Assembly (NCBI RefSeq): GCF_021432385.1
Contig: NZ_JAEACT010000003.1
Location: 186,001 to 250,000 of the forward strand
Direction: 5' to 3'
Length of the DNA: 64,000 nucleotides
Source: Clostridium hydrogenum
GTDB lineage: Bacteria; Bacillota; Clostridia; Clostridiales; Clostridiaceae
Part shown: positions 53,088 to 62,712 of the stretch, one piece after another
Layout: each line of letters begins with the position of its first letter
Numbering within the stretch: position 1 is the stretch's first letter
Notes under the pieces: generated by a model
Told to the model about the DNA's origin: nothing
Seen by the model: only the letters and a program-made list of their open reading frames with translations
The model's database searches: none
Made by a program: the position numbers and the translations under genes

Positions 53088-53647
53088 ACAAACACTTCCT
53101 ATACTTTAATTTTACTTTAATTTTGCCCATTTTTTGAAATATTAAACTATACTTTAAATTTCAATAATTGAAATGGTATATCAATATAAAACAACTTTCT
53201 TATATTATCCATTTTGGCAAAAATTATTTGTATCATATAATTTATATTAATAATATGCTAACTTCTAAGGAAATATAACTTTTTATTGTAATAAAAAAAC
53301 TGTCACACGAAAATTACTTAATACGTAACTTAAAATTAATGCGAAGTATTAAACCAAAGTACAAAGTATAAAGTACAGAGTACAAAGAAGGATGATTTAC
53401 CTTTCGCACTGCTCAGGTAAATCTTAAACTTAAATATTGTCAGTTTCGCTGAGCAACATTAATGTTGCGATTGCGTAAGCAATCAAAAATAAGTTTTAAG
53501 ATTTTCTGTAGCAAAGCGTAAGAAAATCATCCTTCTTTGTACTTTGTACTCTGTACTTTGTACTTTGATTTAGTTGGTTCGCAATGTTTAAGATTTGTGT
53601 ATAAAATAACTTTATATAACAGTCCCTCTTTAGTATTACAACAAGTA
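53088..53647. repeat. Gap with family A palindrome, copy 4 (53355-53568)
   Basis: The palindrome core is AAAGTACAAAGTATAAAGTACAG-type arms with nested hairpins, flanked by ATGCGAAG (about 53339) and GGTTCGCAATG (about 53576). Bases 53088-53338 hold AT-rich spacer, probably the buk promoter region, in which I recognise nothing certain. Confidence 0.82.
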
Positions 53648-54604
53648 CTATTTTACTACTGTTGCAATTCCTCTTTTTAAAACTTCTGCACTTTCTGATA
53701 ACTTTTTAACTTCATCCTCCGTTAAAGGAACTTCTATTTTTTTTGAAACTCCCTCATCAGATATTAAACAAGGTATACTTAATGCTACATCTTTCAAACC
53801 GTATTCCCCGTCAAGTGTAACAGAAACTGGAACTATGCTAAGCTCATTTAACAAAATAGCTTTAACTAATGTACATACACTTGTTGCTATTCCGGCACTA
53901 GTATATCCTTTTAAATTAAGTATGTCTGTTCCAACTTGCTTAACTCTATCTAAAACCTCATCACGATTTATTTTATCAGCATTTCCCTCAAGTTTTTCCC
54001 ACTTATTTATTGGTACACCTGCTATAGATACAAGGCTCCATGCAGCAAAAGCACTTTCTCCGTGCTCTCCTAAAATATATCCTTGAACATTTTTTGTATC
54101 AACAAGATAATTTTCAGCAAGAATTCTTATAAATCTAGCAGTATCCAAAAATGTTCCTGTACCTATTATTTTTTCTTTAGGATAATCAAAGTTATTTTGA
54201 GCATAATAAGTTAAAATATCCACTGGATTTGTAACTATAATTATTATTGCTTCTTTAGTATATTCACAAATAGATTCCATTACAGATTTCATAACATTTA
54301 CGTTTTTAGCTGCTAAATCTAGTCTTGAAATATTTTCATTTGGTTTTTTACTTGGTCCTGCAGATACTATTATTATTTGTGCATCAGCACAATCCTTATA
54401 TTCACCAACTCTAACTCTAACATTTGGACTATATGGGAATGAAGTTGTGTGGCTCGCATCTAGTGCCTCTCCCTCAGCTTTATTTATATTGTTATCAATT
54501 AGTGCAATTTCCGCAACTAGATTTAATGATAATATTGAATTCAATATACTTGAACCAACCATTCCTGCCCCTACTAAAACTATTTTATTCTTTGTAATCT
54601 TCAT
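53648..54604 (-). CDS. ldh: L-lactate dehydrogenase
   Basis: Reduces pyruvate to L-lactate with NADH. The 318-aa protein has the Rossmann loop VGAGMVGSSILNS (about residues 10-22), SAGPSKKPNENISRLDLAAKN (substrate-loop arginines, about 91-111), VTNPVDILTYYA, DTARFIRILAE (about 154, with the conserved D and R) and GEHGESAFAAWS (catalytic His, about 178). GGGAGG precedes the ATG. Malate dehydrogenase is an alternative within the superfamily, but the substrate loop resembles LDH. Confidence 0.9.
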   Translation of the reverse strand: MKITKNKIVLVGAGMVGSSILNSILSLNLVAEIALIDNNINKAEGEALDASHTTSFPYSPNVRVRVGEYKDCADAQIIIVSAGPSKKPNENISRLDLAAKNVNVMKSVMESICEYTKEAIIIIVTNPVDILTYYAQNNFDYPKEKIIGTGTFLDTARFIRILAENYLVDTKNVQGYILGEHGESAFAAWSLVSIAGVPINKWEKLEGNADKINRDEVLDRVKQVGTDILNLKGYTSAGIATSVCTLVKAILLNELSIVPVSVTLDGEYGLKDVALSIPCLISDEGVSKKIEVPLTEDEVKKLSESAEVLKRGIATVVK

Positions 54605-54625
54605 TTTTTTCCTCCCTTATGTATA

Positions 54626-54757
54626 GATAAACCGTTTCAAGTTTCAAGTGGTTTATCTGTATAGATATACCGTTTCAACTACCAAAATCAATTTGCATCA
54701 TAATGCCCAGAAGACGGCATTTTGATACAAATTAATTTTGAAGTTTCAAGCGGTTTA
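54626..54757. repeat. Family C palindrome, nested variant (copy 3)
   Basis: GATAAACCGTTTCAAGTTTCAAGTGG and GTTTCAAGCGGTTTATC outer arms enclose a second arm set and the core CATAATGCCCAGAAGACGGCATT, here in the opposite orientation to the copy at 48812. The 5' end also forms its own short hairpin. It overlaps no gene; the binding-protein stop lies three bases beyond. Confidence 0.75.
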
Positions 54758-54760
54758 TCT

Positions 54761-56056
54761 CTATTTATATCTTTGATCAAGATATTTTTGAGAATCATTA
54801 ATTATTTCATCGATATCTTTATTTTTGGTTATATCAGCATTGGTATTGTTAATTATGTAATCTCTTATTTCTGCGTAATTTTGATTATAGCTAAAATCAG
54901 AAAAAAACTTGGCTGAATTAATATACATTTTATACATATCATTATTATTTTTTATGTATGAATTTTGTTTATGCATCTTATCATAATTGTAGGCAGATGC
55001 ATTACTTGAACAAAGTCCATAAACAGAAAATTGATTATAAACAGAATTTTTGTCTCCAGTTATAAATTTTACAAATTCGGTAGCATATTCTTTATTCTTA
55101 GAAGAATCGGAAATCATGAAGTTTGTTCCATTAATATAGGCAGTATTATTTCCCCCATCTTCAAACGCTGGAAGTCTCTCTAATGCAATATTCCCTTTCA
55201 AGTTAGGATAAGTTTTCTCCATATACAACACATCAGAAATTGTTGCCATAATAGATATACTACTTCCATTATTAAATGCAGCAAATTTATCACTATTTGA
55301 ATTAATATCTATATCTATATTCTTTTTTAAAGTATTATACATAAACTCATTAGCTTCCATTATTGTATCATTTTTAATATCTAATTTTCCATTATCATCA
55401 AAAAAATCAGTTCCAAGTTCATTCAATTGAATATCATATAACTGGCTAATACTTGAGATAGTCATTAAATTTTTTCCTTGAGGTTTTATTTGATTTTGCA
55501 GGCTAACATAATCCTGCCAAGTCCTTATATCTGCTGAATCCATGCCTAAATTTTTAAGTATATCGCTTCTATAAAGCATAAATACTGGCTGAGTATACCA
55601 TGGATATCCATACACCTTGCCTTTTCTTGATAAATTATTTATCCTATTATTTAAAAACATTCCTTTCTTTATATCGCTATCTTGTGAAACGTTAGCAAAT
55701 TTATCTGAAAACCCATTGATAAGCATAGCTGCATTAGTATCTAGAACTTCTATAGCATCTGGCAATCCTTTATTGTTACTGCAATCGTTAATATAATTAA
55801 CTATTATATCCTTAGGCTCCATTGTAACAACGTTTACCTTTATATTGGGATATTTCTTATTAAATATACCAATTTGATCTCGTATAATATTCTTATCATT
55901 ATTACAAATCCATACTGTAATATTTCTGACAATATCTTTCTTTTTATTTTTATTACTTTCCTTATGATTAACATTCTTTGATTGGCATCCAACAATGCTA
56001 ACCATAAAAATTAAACTTATAAGCACAGTTAATATTTTACTAAATCTATTTTTCAT
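54761..56056 (-). CDS. ABC-transporter extracellular solute-binding lipoprotein (family 1)
   Basis: A lipoprotein of about 431 aa with a signal ending in VSIVGC, a good lipobox, then a lysine-rich linker. The mature region resembles family 1 (sugar-type) binding proteins: ITVWICNNDKNIIRDQIGIFNKKYPNIKVNVV, GYPWYTQPVFMLYRSDIL (about residue 155) and NGTNFMISDSSKNKEYATEFVKFI (about 320). The ATG of MKNRFSK gives a clean signal peptide; an ATG seven codons earlier is possible. No permease or ATPase genes are adjacent, so its transporter is elsewhere or it is a sensor. The ligand is unknown. Confidence 0.85.
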   Translation of the reverse strand: MKNRFSKILTVLISLIFMVSIVGCQSKNVNHKESNKNKKKDIVRNITVWICNNDKNIIRDQIGIFNKKYPNIKVNVVTMEPKDIIVNYINDCSNNKGLPDAIEVLDTNAAMLINGFSDKFANVSQDSDIKKGMFLNNRINNLSRKGKVYGYPWYTQPVFMLYRSDILKNLGMDSADIRTWQDYVSLQNQIKPQGKNLMTISSISQLYDIQLNELGTDFFDDNGKLDIKNDTIMEANEFMYNTLKKNIDIDINSNSDKFAAFNNGSSISIMATISDVLYMEKTYPNLKGNIALERLPAFEDGGNNTAYINGTNFMISDSSKNKEYATEFVKFITGDKNSVYNQFSVYGLCSSNASAYNYDKMHKQNSYIKNNNDMYKMYINSAKFFSDFSYNQNYAEIRDYIINNTNADITKNKDIDEIINDSQKYLDQRYK

Positions 56057-56222
56057 AATTTTATTACTCAACTCCATTAATCATTGTTACGTTGATTGTC
56101 CAACCTTATTTAGAATTATACATTAGTATACCACATAATTATAATCTATAAAAAAAAATTAGTAAAATACAAATAAAAAATTTATCTGAATCTTACTAAT
56201 TTGCTTTTAAATATTTAATTTG

Positions 56223-57605
56223 TCAGCCCTTTGCCATCTTGTCATTTCCTTTTTCATTGAAGATTTCTTTCCATGCTTTATCAGCTTTTGGTTTAAAATC
56301 TTCAGCTAATTTGTCAAGCTCAGACATAAACTCAGCGTCATGTAACATTTTTTCTGCACTTGGATCTGTAGTATGTGCACCTACTTTTGCCACAACTTCT
56401 CTAACAACATTTGTATTATCAATCATCATGCATGGTCTTAGCATATTTTTATTATAAGGTTGTATTTCTCTTAAAGTTTTAAAAAATTCGGTTTTAAAAG
56501 CATCTATAAGTGGTTTCCCTTTTAAGTTAAATGTGGAGAAATGTGCAAAAATGCACGGCTCAACTTCTTCCTTTGAATTGATATGGCAATAATATTTACC
56601 AGCTATGCAACCTCCAACATATGGAGCATCATTAAAGAAATCTATTGTAAAATATGGTTTCGTAACTCTTATTTTTCTAGTTCTTTCGCCTAAGGCAAGT
56701 CTTTGATCTGATGTAAGCATCAAATTTACATCTGGTGATTCACCTACAGGCATATAAAGGAAGTACCAACTCATTTTAGCACCCTTTTTAACAAGTAAAT
56801 CTATAAATTCATCAGAAGTAACAACATCTAAATTAATTCTATTTACTGCTGATGAAACTCCAAACAATACGCCTCTTTCATGAAGTAAATCCATTGCCCT
56901 CATTACCCCTTGAAAAACTCCTTTTCCTCTTCTTCCATCAGTTTCTTTTTCAAAACCTTCAAGTGAGAACATAGGTATTACATTTCCAAGTTTCTTAAGC
57001 CTATCCGCAATTTTTTCGTTTATAAGTTGTCCATTTGTAAATGGAGTAAACAATACATCATTAAATTCCTCATATATATCAAGCATATAATCGTTTATAA
57101 ATGGTTCTCCTCCAAGTATAATTATATAATAAATTCCTAATTCTCTAGCTTCCTTTATAATCCTTTCAAGTTCTTCTCTTGGAATATCATCTTTTTTACT
57201 GTATTTAGCTGCATAACATCCTGTACATTTTAGCGTACATCTCATAGATGGGCTTATAAGTATTGTAAATGGCAGTTTTGTACCTTGTTCACTGAAGATT
57301 TTATCTCTTATGGGCCCACCATACCATACTGCATTAGCAAAAAAGTTACCAAAAAATTTTTTTAAGCAATTCTTATCCGTTGTCGATAATATATTCTGTG
57401 CAAGTTCATGAATTGCTGGATTATTTTTATATAAGTCATACACCGTCTCAATGCTTTCCTTACTTTCTTGATCTTTTATTGTGTGATCCAAAATCTGAAA
57501 TAATTTATCAACGTTTTTTTCTGGATTTTTATCTAAGACGCTAGTGACAGCTTTTACAAGTGCTTCTTTAACGCCTTTCTCCATATAGCTAATAATATTA
57601 TTCAT
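56223..57605 (-). CDS. Radical SAM protein with CxxxCxxC motif
   Basis: A 460-aa radical S-adenosylmethionine enzyme. The cluster-binding motif is CTLKCTGCYA (about residues 122-131). The SAM-binding region includes IIILGGEPF (about 162). C-terminal cysteines (GGCIAGKYYCHIN, EPCIFAH, RPCMMID) may bind a second cluster, as in SPASM-type proteins. An N-terminal helical region of about 100 residues precedes the radical SAM domain. Start chosen at MNNIISYM, after GGGGGG. Similar proteins are widespread in clostridia without an assigned substrate. No precursor peptide gene is seen beside it. Confidence 0.85.
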   Translation of the reverse strand: MNNIISYMEKGVKEALVKAVTSVLDKNPEKNVDKLFQILDHTIKDQESKESIETVYDLYKNNPAIHELAQNILSTTDKNCLKKFFGNFFANAVWYGGPIRDKIFSEQGTKLPFTILISPSMRCTLKCTGCYAAKYSKKDDIPREELERIIKEARELGIYYIIILGGEPFINDYMLDIYEEFNDVLFTPFTNGQLINEKIADRLKKLGNVIPMFSLEGFEKETDGRRGKGVFQGVMRAMDLLHERGVLFGVSSAVNRINLDVVTSDEFIDLLVKKGAKMSWYFLYMPVGESPDVNLMLTSDQRLALGERTRKIRVTKPYFTIDFFNDAPYVGGCIAGKYYCHINSKEEVEPCIFAHFSTFNLKGKPLIDAFKTEFFKTLREIQPYNKNMLRPCMMIDNTNVVREVVAKVGAHTTDPSAEKMLHDAEFMSELDKLAEDFKPKADKAWKEIFNEKGNDKMAKG

Positions 57606-58090
57606 TATTATTCCCCCCCAATTTAATGTTGATCTCATTATTATCCCTTATACTAGCAACTCTTCTCTTGTGATAAAGGCAGCTATTAAAAACTTCTTAC
57701 TTTAATTTATATTCATGGTATCAAATAATATAACACTTTTTCTATTCTCAATACTTGATTATGTATAATAAAAAATTAGTTAACCATAATAAAAAAATGC
57801 GAACCCTTATTCAGAGTACAGCTGACAGAGTACAGAGTACAGTGAAGTATGATTTTCTTCCGCTTTGCTACAGAAAATCTTATAACTCATTTTTGATTGC
57901 TTACGCAATCAAAAAATTAATGTTGTTCAGCGAAGCTGACAACATTTAAGTTTAAGATTTACCTGACGTAAGGAAAGGTAAATCAACCTTAACTGTACTC
58001 TGTCATCTGTACTCTGTACTCTGATTTAATGGCTCGCAATAATTATATCTTACGGCTTAACTAACTATTAGCACATGTCTCATTAATTTT
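57606..58090. repeat. Gap with family A palindrome, copy 5 (57811-58023)
   Basis: The core palindrome has CAGAGTACAGCTGACAGAGTAC and GTACTCTGTCATCTGTACTCTG arms and the usual nested hairpins. ATGCGAAC (57797) and GGCTCGCAAT (58031) flank it. Bases 57606-57780 are spacer with the promoter region of the radical SAM gene. Confidence 0.84.
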
Positions 58091-58474
58091 CTATTTTATC
58101 TCCCCATGTCTTTCATAATCAAAGACACTCTGTATACTGTTATCGTCATTTACAAACACAACTGTTGGTCTTAATTCTTTAGCCTCTTCTGGTGTTACGC
58201 TGCAATAACACATTATTATTATTCTATCACCTTTTTGAACGCACCTTGCAGCCGCACCATTCAAGCATATCATACCACTTCCTGGCTCACCTTGTATTAC
58301 ATAGGTTTCAAATCTATTGCCATTATCAATATCTGCTATCTCAACTTTTTCATATTCAAGTATTCCTGCAGCATCCATTAATTCCTTATCTATAGTTATA
58401 CTTCCAACGTAATTTAACTCTGCTTCTACAACTGTTGCTCTGTGTATTTTAGCTTTTAACATATTTAACTGCAT
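58091..58474 (-). CDS. panD: Aspartate 1-decarboxylase
   Basis: Makes beta-alanine from aspartate for pantothenate. The 127-aa pro-enzyme self-cleaves at Gly-Ser in NYVGSITID (about residues 22-30) to form its pyruvoyl group. Other family blocks are [16 protein letters not shown] at the start, [10 protein letters not shown] and [18 protein letters not shown] (about 75-92). GGAGG lies nine bases before the ATG. The gene is the last of the pan operon, six bases after panC. Confidence 0.96.
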   Translation of the reverse strand: MQLNMLKAKIHRATVVEAELNYVGSITIDKELMDAAGILEYEKVEIADIDNGNRFETYVIQGEPGSGMICLNGAAARCVQKGDRIIIMCYCSVTPEEAKELRPTVVFVNDDNSIQSVFDYERHGEIK

Positions 58475-58480
58475 ATCCTT

Positions 58481-59323
58481 CTACCTCCAAGTAAAATTAT
58501 CTATAAGACGAGTTTTTCCTATATACACTGCTATTGCAACAAGAACACTGTCACTTATCACTGAAACCTTCTCTAGGTTTTCACTGCCTACAATCTCAAC
58601 ATAATCTATATTACTAAGGGGTTCTTTTTCAATTTTGCTTTTTATTATTTCTATTAATTTATCTGCGCTTCTTTCGCCGTTTTCTAGGGCTTCCCTAGCC
58701 TTTTTCAAACTTAAGTTCAAAATGACAGCTGCTTTTCTTTCCTCTTCTGTAAGATAAGTATTTCTAGAACTTTTAGCAAGTCCATCTGCTTCTCTTACAA
58801 TTGGACATCCTACTATTTCTATATCAAAGTTTAAATCTCTTACCATCCTCTTTATAACTGCAAGCTGCTGTGCATCCTTTTCGCCAAAATATGCTCTATC
58901 AGGAGTAACAATATTAAATAGTTTTGAAACTACAGTACACACGCCTCTAAAATGTCCAGGTCTTCTTGCCCCACATAACACTTCTGTAATTTCATCAACA
59001 TTTACATAGGTTTCTGCATCTTTAAAATACATCTCTCTTGGTTCTGGATTAAATAAAAGGGCTGCTCCACCTTCCATGCATACAGCTTCATCTCTACTTA
59101 AATCCCTTGGATAAACTGCTAAATCTTCCTTTGGTCCAAATTGAATTGGGTTTACAAAATCACTTACAACCACTCTATCATTTTCTTTTGCAGCTCTTTC
59201 TATGAGACTTTTATGACCTTCATGCAAATATCCCATTGTAGGAACAAGTCCTATACTTAACCCTTGTTTTTTCCACTCTTTTATATTATCTCTAACTTCT
59301 TTTATGGTATAAACAGTTTTCAT
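58481..59323 (-). CDS. panC: Pantoate--beta-alanine ligase
   Basis: ATP-dependent condensation of pantoate and beta-alanine to pantothenate. The 280-aa protein has GLVPTMGYLHEGHKSLI (about residues 24-40, the HxGH nucleotidyl-transferase motif), FVNPIQFGPKEDLAVYPR and FGEKDAQQLAVIKRMVRDL (about 148-166), and the KMSKS-like SSRNTYL (about 186). The ATG two codons into the reading frame follows GAGGAG at a good distance. Operon order panB, panC, panD. Confidence 0.96.
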   Translation of the reverse strand: MKTVYTIKEVRDNIKEWKKQGLSIGLVPTMGYLHEGHKSLIERAAKENDRVVVSDFVNPIQFGPKEDLAVYPRDLSRDEAVCMEGGAALLFNPEPREMYFKDAETYVNVDEITEVLCGARRPGHFRGVCTVVSKLFNIVTPDRAYFGEKDAQQLAVIKRMVRDLNFDIEIVGCPIVREADGLAKSSRNTYLTEEERKAAVILNLSLKKAREALENGERSADKLIEIIKSKIEKEPLSNIDYVEIVGSENLEKVSVISDSVLVAIAVYIGKTRLIDNFTWR

Positions 59324-59346
59324 CTGCAAACACTCCTCTAATATCT

Positions 59347-60177
59347 TTAATAAAGTTTTTCAATAACACTTTCATCTATTTTAAAAGTATGTTCTTCAGC
59401 TGGAAAAGCCCCTGCTTTTATATCTTCTATATATTCTTTAAAAGCAGCCTTCATAGTATCCCCAACCTTTGCATAACTCTTTACAAACTTAGGCTTAAAA
59501 TCACTAAAAATTCCAAGCATATCCTGATAAACAAGTATTTGTCCATCACAACCAGCCCCTGCGCCTATGCCTATAGTTGGAATAGTTATATTATTTGAAA
59601 TAATTTCTGCAAGTTTAGCTGGCACACATTCAAGTACTAATGCAAATGCTCCTGCGGCTTCAATTTTTTTTGCATCTTCAATCAATTCTTTAGCCCTAGC
59701 TTCACTTTTCCCCTGAACTTTAAAACCTCCAAAAGCATTTACCGATTGAGGAGTAAGACCAATATGACCCATTACAGGAATTTGAGCTTTTACAATTGCT
59801 TTTATCCTGTCACACATATCTTGTCCACCTTCAAGCTTTATTGCTTCTGCTCCTGCTTCCTTTACCAATCTGCCTGCATTTACAACAGCATCATAAACTG
59901 AAGTTTGATATGACATAAAAGGCATATCTACTACTACAAGCGAATTTTTAGCACCCCGTGCAACTGCCTTACCATGATGAATCATATCTTCCATAGTTAC
60001 ACTTAAAGTATTTTCATAGCCTAAGCACACCATTCCAAGCGAATCACCAACAAGAATACCATTTATTTCACTCTCATCTACTAATTTTGCCATTGAATAG
60101 TCATAAGCCGTCAGCATAGAAAGTTTTTCTTTAGTTTCCTTTGCTTTTTTAAAGGTTTCAACCGTATTTTTCATCAT
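59347..60177 (-). CDS. panB: 3-methyl-2-oxobutanoate hydroxymethyltransferase
   Basis: Adds a hydroxymethyl group from methylene-tetrahydrofolate to ketoisovalerate, giving ketopantoate. The 276-aa TIM-barrel protein has [32 protein letters not shown] (about residues 42-57), VKLEGG-like AIKLEGGQ (about 112) and [20 protein letters not shown] (about 136-155). Its ATG overlaps the stop of the upstream DUF2520 gene by four bases, implying translational coupling. panC follows 23 bases later. Confidence 0.96.
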   Translation of the reverse strand: MMKNTVETFKKAKETKEKLSMLTAYDYSMAKLVDESEINGILVGDSLGMVCLGYENTLSVTMEDMIHHGKAVARGAKNSLVVVDMPFMSYQTSVYDAVVNAGRLVKEAGAEAIKLEGGQDMCDRIKAIVKAQIPVMGHIGLTPQSVNAFGGFKVQGKSEARAKELIEDAKKIEAAGAFALVLECVPAKLAEIISNNITIPTIGIGAGAGCDGQILVYQDMLGIFSDFKPKFVKSYAKVGDTMKAAFKEYIEDIKAGAFPAEEHTFKIDESVIEKLY

Positions 60178-61022
60178 TTACTGCCTCCTAAAAAATTAAT
60201 GATTTTCTCATAATCTTTTTCTTTGTTTTTTTCCAAGGCTAAATACAATAACTGACGTGAAAGCCCTTCATAAAGCTCCCAATGCTCTTCTGGCATAACT
60301 TCAATATGATGTTTTAGAGTTCCTAAATCTCCTCTTTCTATTGGACCTGTAAGCGAATTTGTAGTTCCATTGTTTTTTATATTAACTACATTCGCATGTA
60401 TAAGAGGATAAAGAGCCTGCACTGCTATGCTTTTATCAACACCACATTTAGCTAAATAACTTTCACCAATACTTATTACAGAAAGCACCATATTAGAAAC
60501 CATAACATTAGCAAGATGATATAACGATTTTTTATCCGCAGCTATTATAAGTACATGATTTCCCAATTTTTCAATAAAAATTTTCAAAGTTTCTAAATAC
60601 TTTTCATCACCTTCAATTGAAAAATAAGCATTATTTAATTGTTTATACGTATTGTATTTATCTGAAAATGGAAACATAGGATGAACTGAGTATCCGAAGG
60701 CACCTTTGCCTTTTATATCAGAAAAGATGTTAGATGATAAACTTCCGCTGGTATGAATTATAAGTTTATCTTTTATTTGAATATTTTTTATACTTTGCCA
60801 AATCTTTTTAATTTCATCATCAGGAGTTGTTATAAATAGCATGTCACTCTCAATTACAATATTCTCTAATTTATCATACGCCTTTGAGTTTGTAAACTCT
60901 GCTGCATGTTTTGCAGAATTGTAATTTTGACTATAATATCCACTTAATTTTATATCATTTACGGAAAAATATTTTCCAAGCGAAAAGCCAACTTTTCCCG
61001 CTCCAATAAAACCTACTTTCAA
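60174..61022 (-). CDS. Rossmann-fold/DUF2520 oxidoreductase-like protein of the pan operon
   Basis: A 282-aa protein with an N-terminal NAD(P)-binding loop [17 protein letters not shown] (about residues 3-19) and a C-terminal DUF2520 helical domain ([21 protein letters not shown], then [18 protein letters not shown] near residue 225). It is the first gene of the pan operon and is coupled to panB. Given its fold, similar to 6-phosphogluconate or ketopantoate reductases, and the absence of panE here, it may reduce ketopantoate, but that is inference. I choose the TTG start after GGGGGTGG; an ATG 19 codons upstream lacks a site. Confidence 0.85.
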   Translation of the reverse strand: MKVGFIGAGKVGFSLGKYFSVNDIKLSGYYSQNYNSAKHAAEFTNSKAYDKLENIVIESDMLFITTPDDEIKKIWQSIKNIQIKDKLIIHTSGSLSSNIFSDIKGKGAFGYSVHPMFPFSDKYNTYKQLNNAYFSIEGDEKYLETLKIFIEKLGNHVLIIAADKKSLYHLANVMVSNMVLSVISIGESYLAKCGVDKSIAVQALYPLIHANVVNIKNNGTTNSLTGPIERGDLGTLKHHIEVMPEEHWELYEGLSRQLLYLALEKNKEKDYEKIINFLGGSK

Positions 61023-61293
61023 TGTACCACCCCCATATAACTGAGGATTGACGCTATCTATACATTTTCTCTGTCTCATTCAAAAGATACGAGCAGAATA
61101 TAAATATAATTTAAAATTTTAAGGTGAAGTTCATTTTGGATACTTCCCATCCTGAAACATAGAATATCATAAACTATATGCATTTGCAATAAGTGAATAT
61201 TTGGCATTATACTTAAAAATATATACAGAAACTCATGGTGCTTATCACAAAAATCATGATAAAAAATAATTTATTTGAAAAGGAAGTCTTATT

Positions 61294-62001
61294 ATGAATC
61301 AAGAAATTATTAGGATTGATTTAGACGGTGTAAACTGCTACCTACTAAAGGAAGATGCCAAATTTATTTTATTTGACACTGGCGGCCATCTATTTATGGA
61401 CAAAGTTTTTTCCAACAAACGTGAAAAACTTGAAAAAGAACTTGAAAATTACGGCTGTACCCAAAATAATCTAGTTCTCATAGTATTAACTCACGGCGAT
61501 AATGACCATACATCAAATGCTGCTTTTCTTAGAGAAAAATATAATACAAAAATAGCAATGCATGAAGCCGATATAGAATTAGTACAAAATCCATCATTAG
61601 AAAATGCACTACAAAACTGTAATTACAAATCTATTATTTATAAAATCATTTCTCTATTAGCAAAAAAACAAATAAAAAGTCTCACCGAAAATGTACTTAA
61701 GGAATTCGAACGTTTTACTCCAGATATTATTATTAATGAAGGTAATAACTTATTACAATACGGCTTTCACTGCAAAGTCCTTCACATGCCGGGGCATACC
61801 CATGGATCTATTGGCATTTTAACCGAAGATGGAAACCTCATTGCTGGCGACACTCTAGCTAATATGAAAAAACCATCCCCTGCACTAAATGCTGTAGATT
61901 TTTCAAAACTCACTGAAAGTATTAATCGATTGAAATCTATGAATATAAAAAATGTATATCCTGGTCATGGCAAACCGTTTAAAGTAGAAGATATGAAATA
62001 A
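61294..62001 (+). CDS. MBL-fold metallo-hydrolase
   Basis: A 235-aa metallo-beta-lactamase-fold protein. The metal ligands are in LTHGDNDHTSNA (about residues 66-77, HxxxDH with the first position as H-G-D-N-D-H), MPGHTHGSIGI (about 161), IAGDTLAN (about 180) and YPGHGKP (about 224). The family includes glyoxalase II-like thioesterases and other hydrolases; the substrate is unknown. AAAAGGAAG precedes the ATG. The stop codon directly abuts a family B element. Confidence 0.9.
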   Translation: MNQEIIRIDLDGVNCYLLKEDAKFILFDTGGHLFMDKVFSNKREKLEKELENYGCTQNNLVLIVLTHGDNDHTSNAAFLREKYNTKIAMHEADIELVQNPSLENALQNCNYKSIIYKIISLLAKKQIKSLTENVLKEFERFTPDIIINEGNNLLQYGFHCKVLHMPGHTHGSIGILTEDGNLIAGDTLANMKKPSPALNAVDFSKLTESINRLKSMNIKNVYPGHGKPFKVEDMK

Positions 62002-62323
62002 ACATTGCGAACAAAGGTATAGTGCAAAACCAAATAACAAGGGACAGGTACATTAAAAATAATGTGGTCTACGAGTATCTCGAAATCTTAAATAAAATTA
62101 ATAAACCTAAGTGGCAAATTTTCCGAAAACTTAAGAACTTTCAATAACTCGCTGAGAGGAAGCTCAAACAATTGAAAGTTCTAAAGTTTTCAAAAAATTC
62201 CCCACTAAGGTTTATACAATTTTATTTAAAATATTTCTTCGACACTCGTATACCACATCATTTTTTTAATGCACCTGTCCCTTGTTATTTTGATACTTGT
62301 ACCACACCTTTATTTCCAATGTT
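62001..62323. repeat. Family B palindrome (complete, 323 bp)
   Basis: A hairpin-forming element. AACATTGCGAACAAAGGTATAG pairs with TACCACACCTTTATTTCCAATG-type ends; AACAAGGGACAGGT with ACCTGTCCCTTGTT; ATGTGGT with ACCACAT; CTTTCAATAAC with the TTGAAAG arm near the apex. It starts at the stop codon of the MBL gene. Its left half is nearly identical to 7339-7485. Confidence 0.88.
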
Positions 62324-62405
62324 TAAATAAGTTCGTATTACAAAGTTTAGATGCAGGAACTTTTGGTAGTTGAACTAGTTTAAATAGATATTAAAAACTT
62401 ACCTA

Positions 62406-62712
62406 AACAAGGGTGTAGTACAAAAACTTAAATAATAAGTAGGAGCTCTGCATAAAAAAATGATGTGATTAATAGCGTTGAAGAAACATTTAAATAAAAT
62501 TTTATAAATCTTAGGGACTAAATCGCAAAAGTCTTAGAAATTTCAATTGTTCGAGCTGCTTCTTGCGAGTTATTGAAAGTCCTTAGAATTTTGCGATTTA
62601 GTCTCTTAGATTTATTAATTTTATTTAAGTTTTCAAGATGCTATTAATCACATCATTTTTATGCAGAGCTCCCACTTATTATTTTGTTTTGCACTACACC
62701 TTTGTTCACAAT
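62406..62712. repeat. Family B palindrome overlapping the thiE 3' end
   Basis: Arms AATAAGTAGGAGCTCTGCAT and ATGCAGAGCTCCCACTTATT, then ATGATGTGATTAATAGC and its complement, enclose the conserved central stem. The right terminus (TTTTGCACTACACCTTTGTTC) lies inside thiE. Bases 62324-62405 between the two copies show nothing more than a TTTGGTAGTTGAACTAG remnant reminiscent of family C. Confidence 0.88.

Noticed and set aside
57605-57638. Longer N-terminus for the radical SAM protein
   Set aside because: The upstream start has no ribosome binding site, whereas GGGGGG precedes the ATG of MNNIISYM at normal spacing.
57755-57949. 64-aa plus-strand reading frame
   Set aside because: Most of it lies in the left arm of a family A palindrome, and no ribosome binding site is present.
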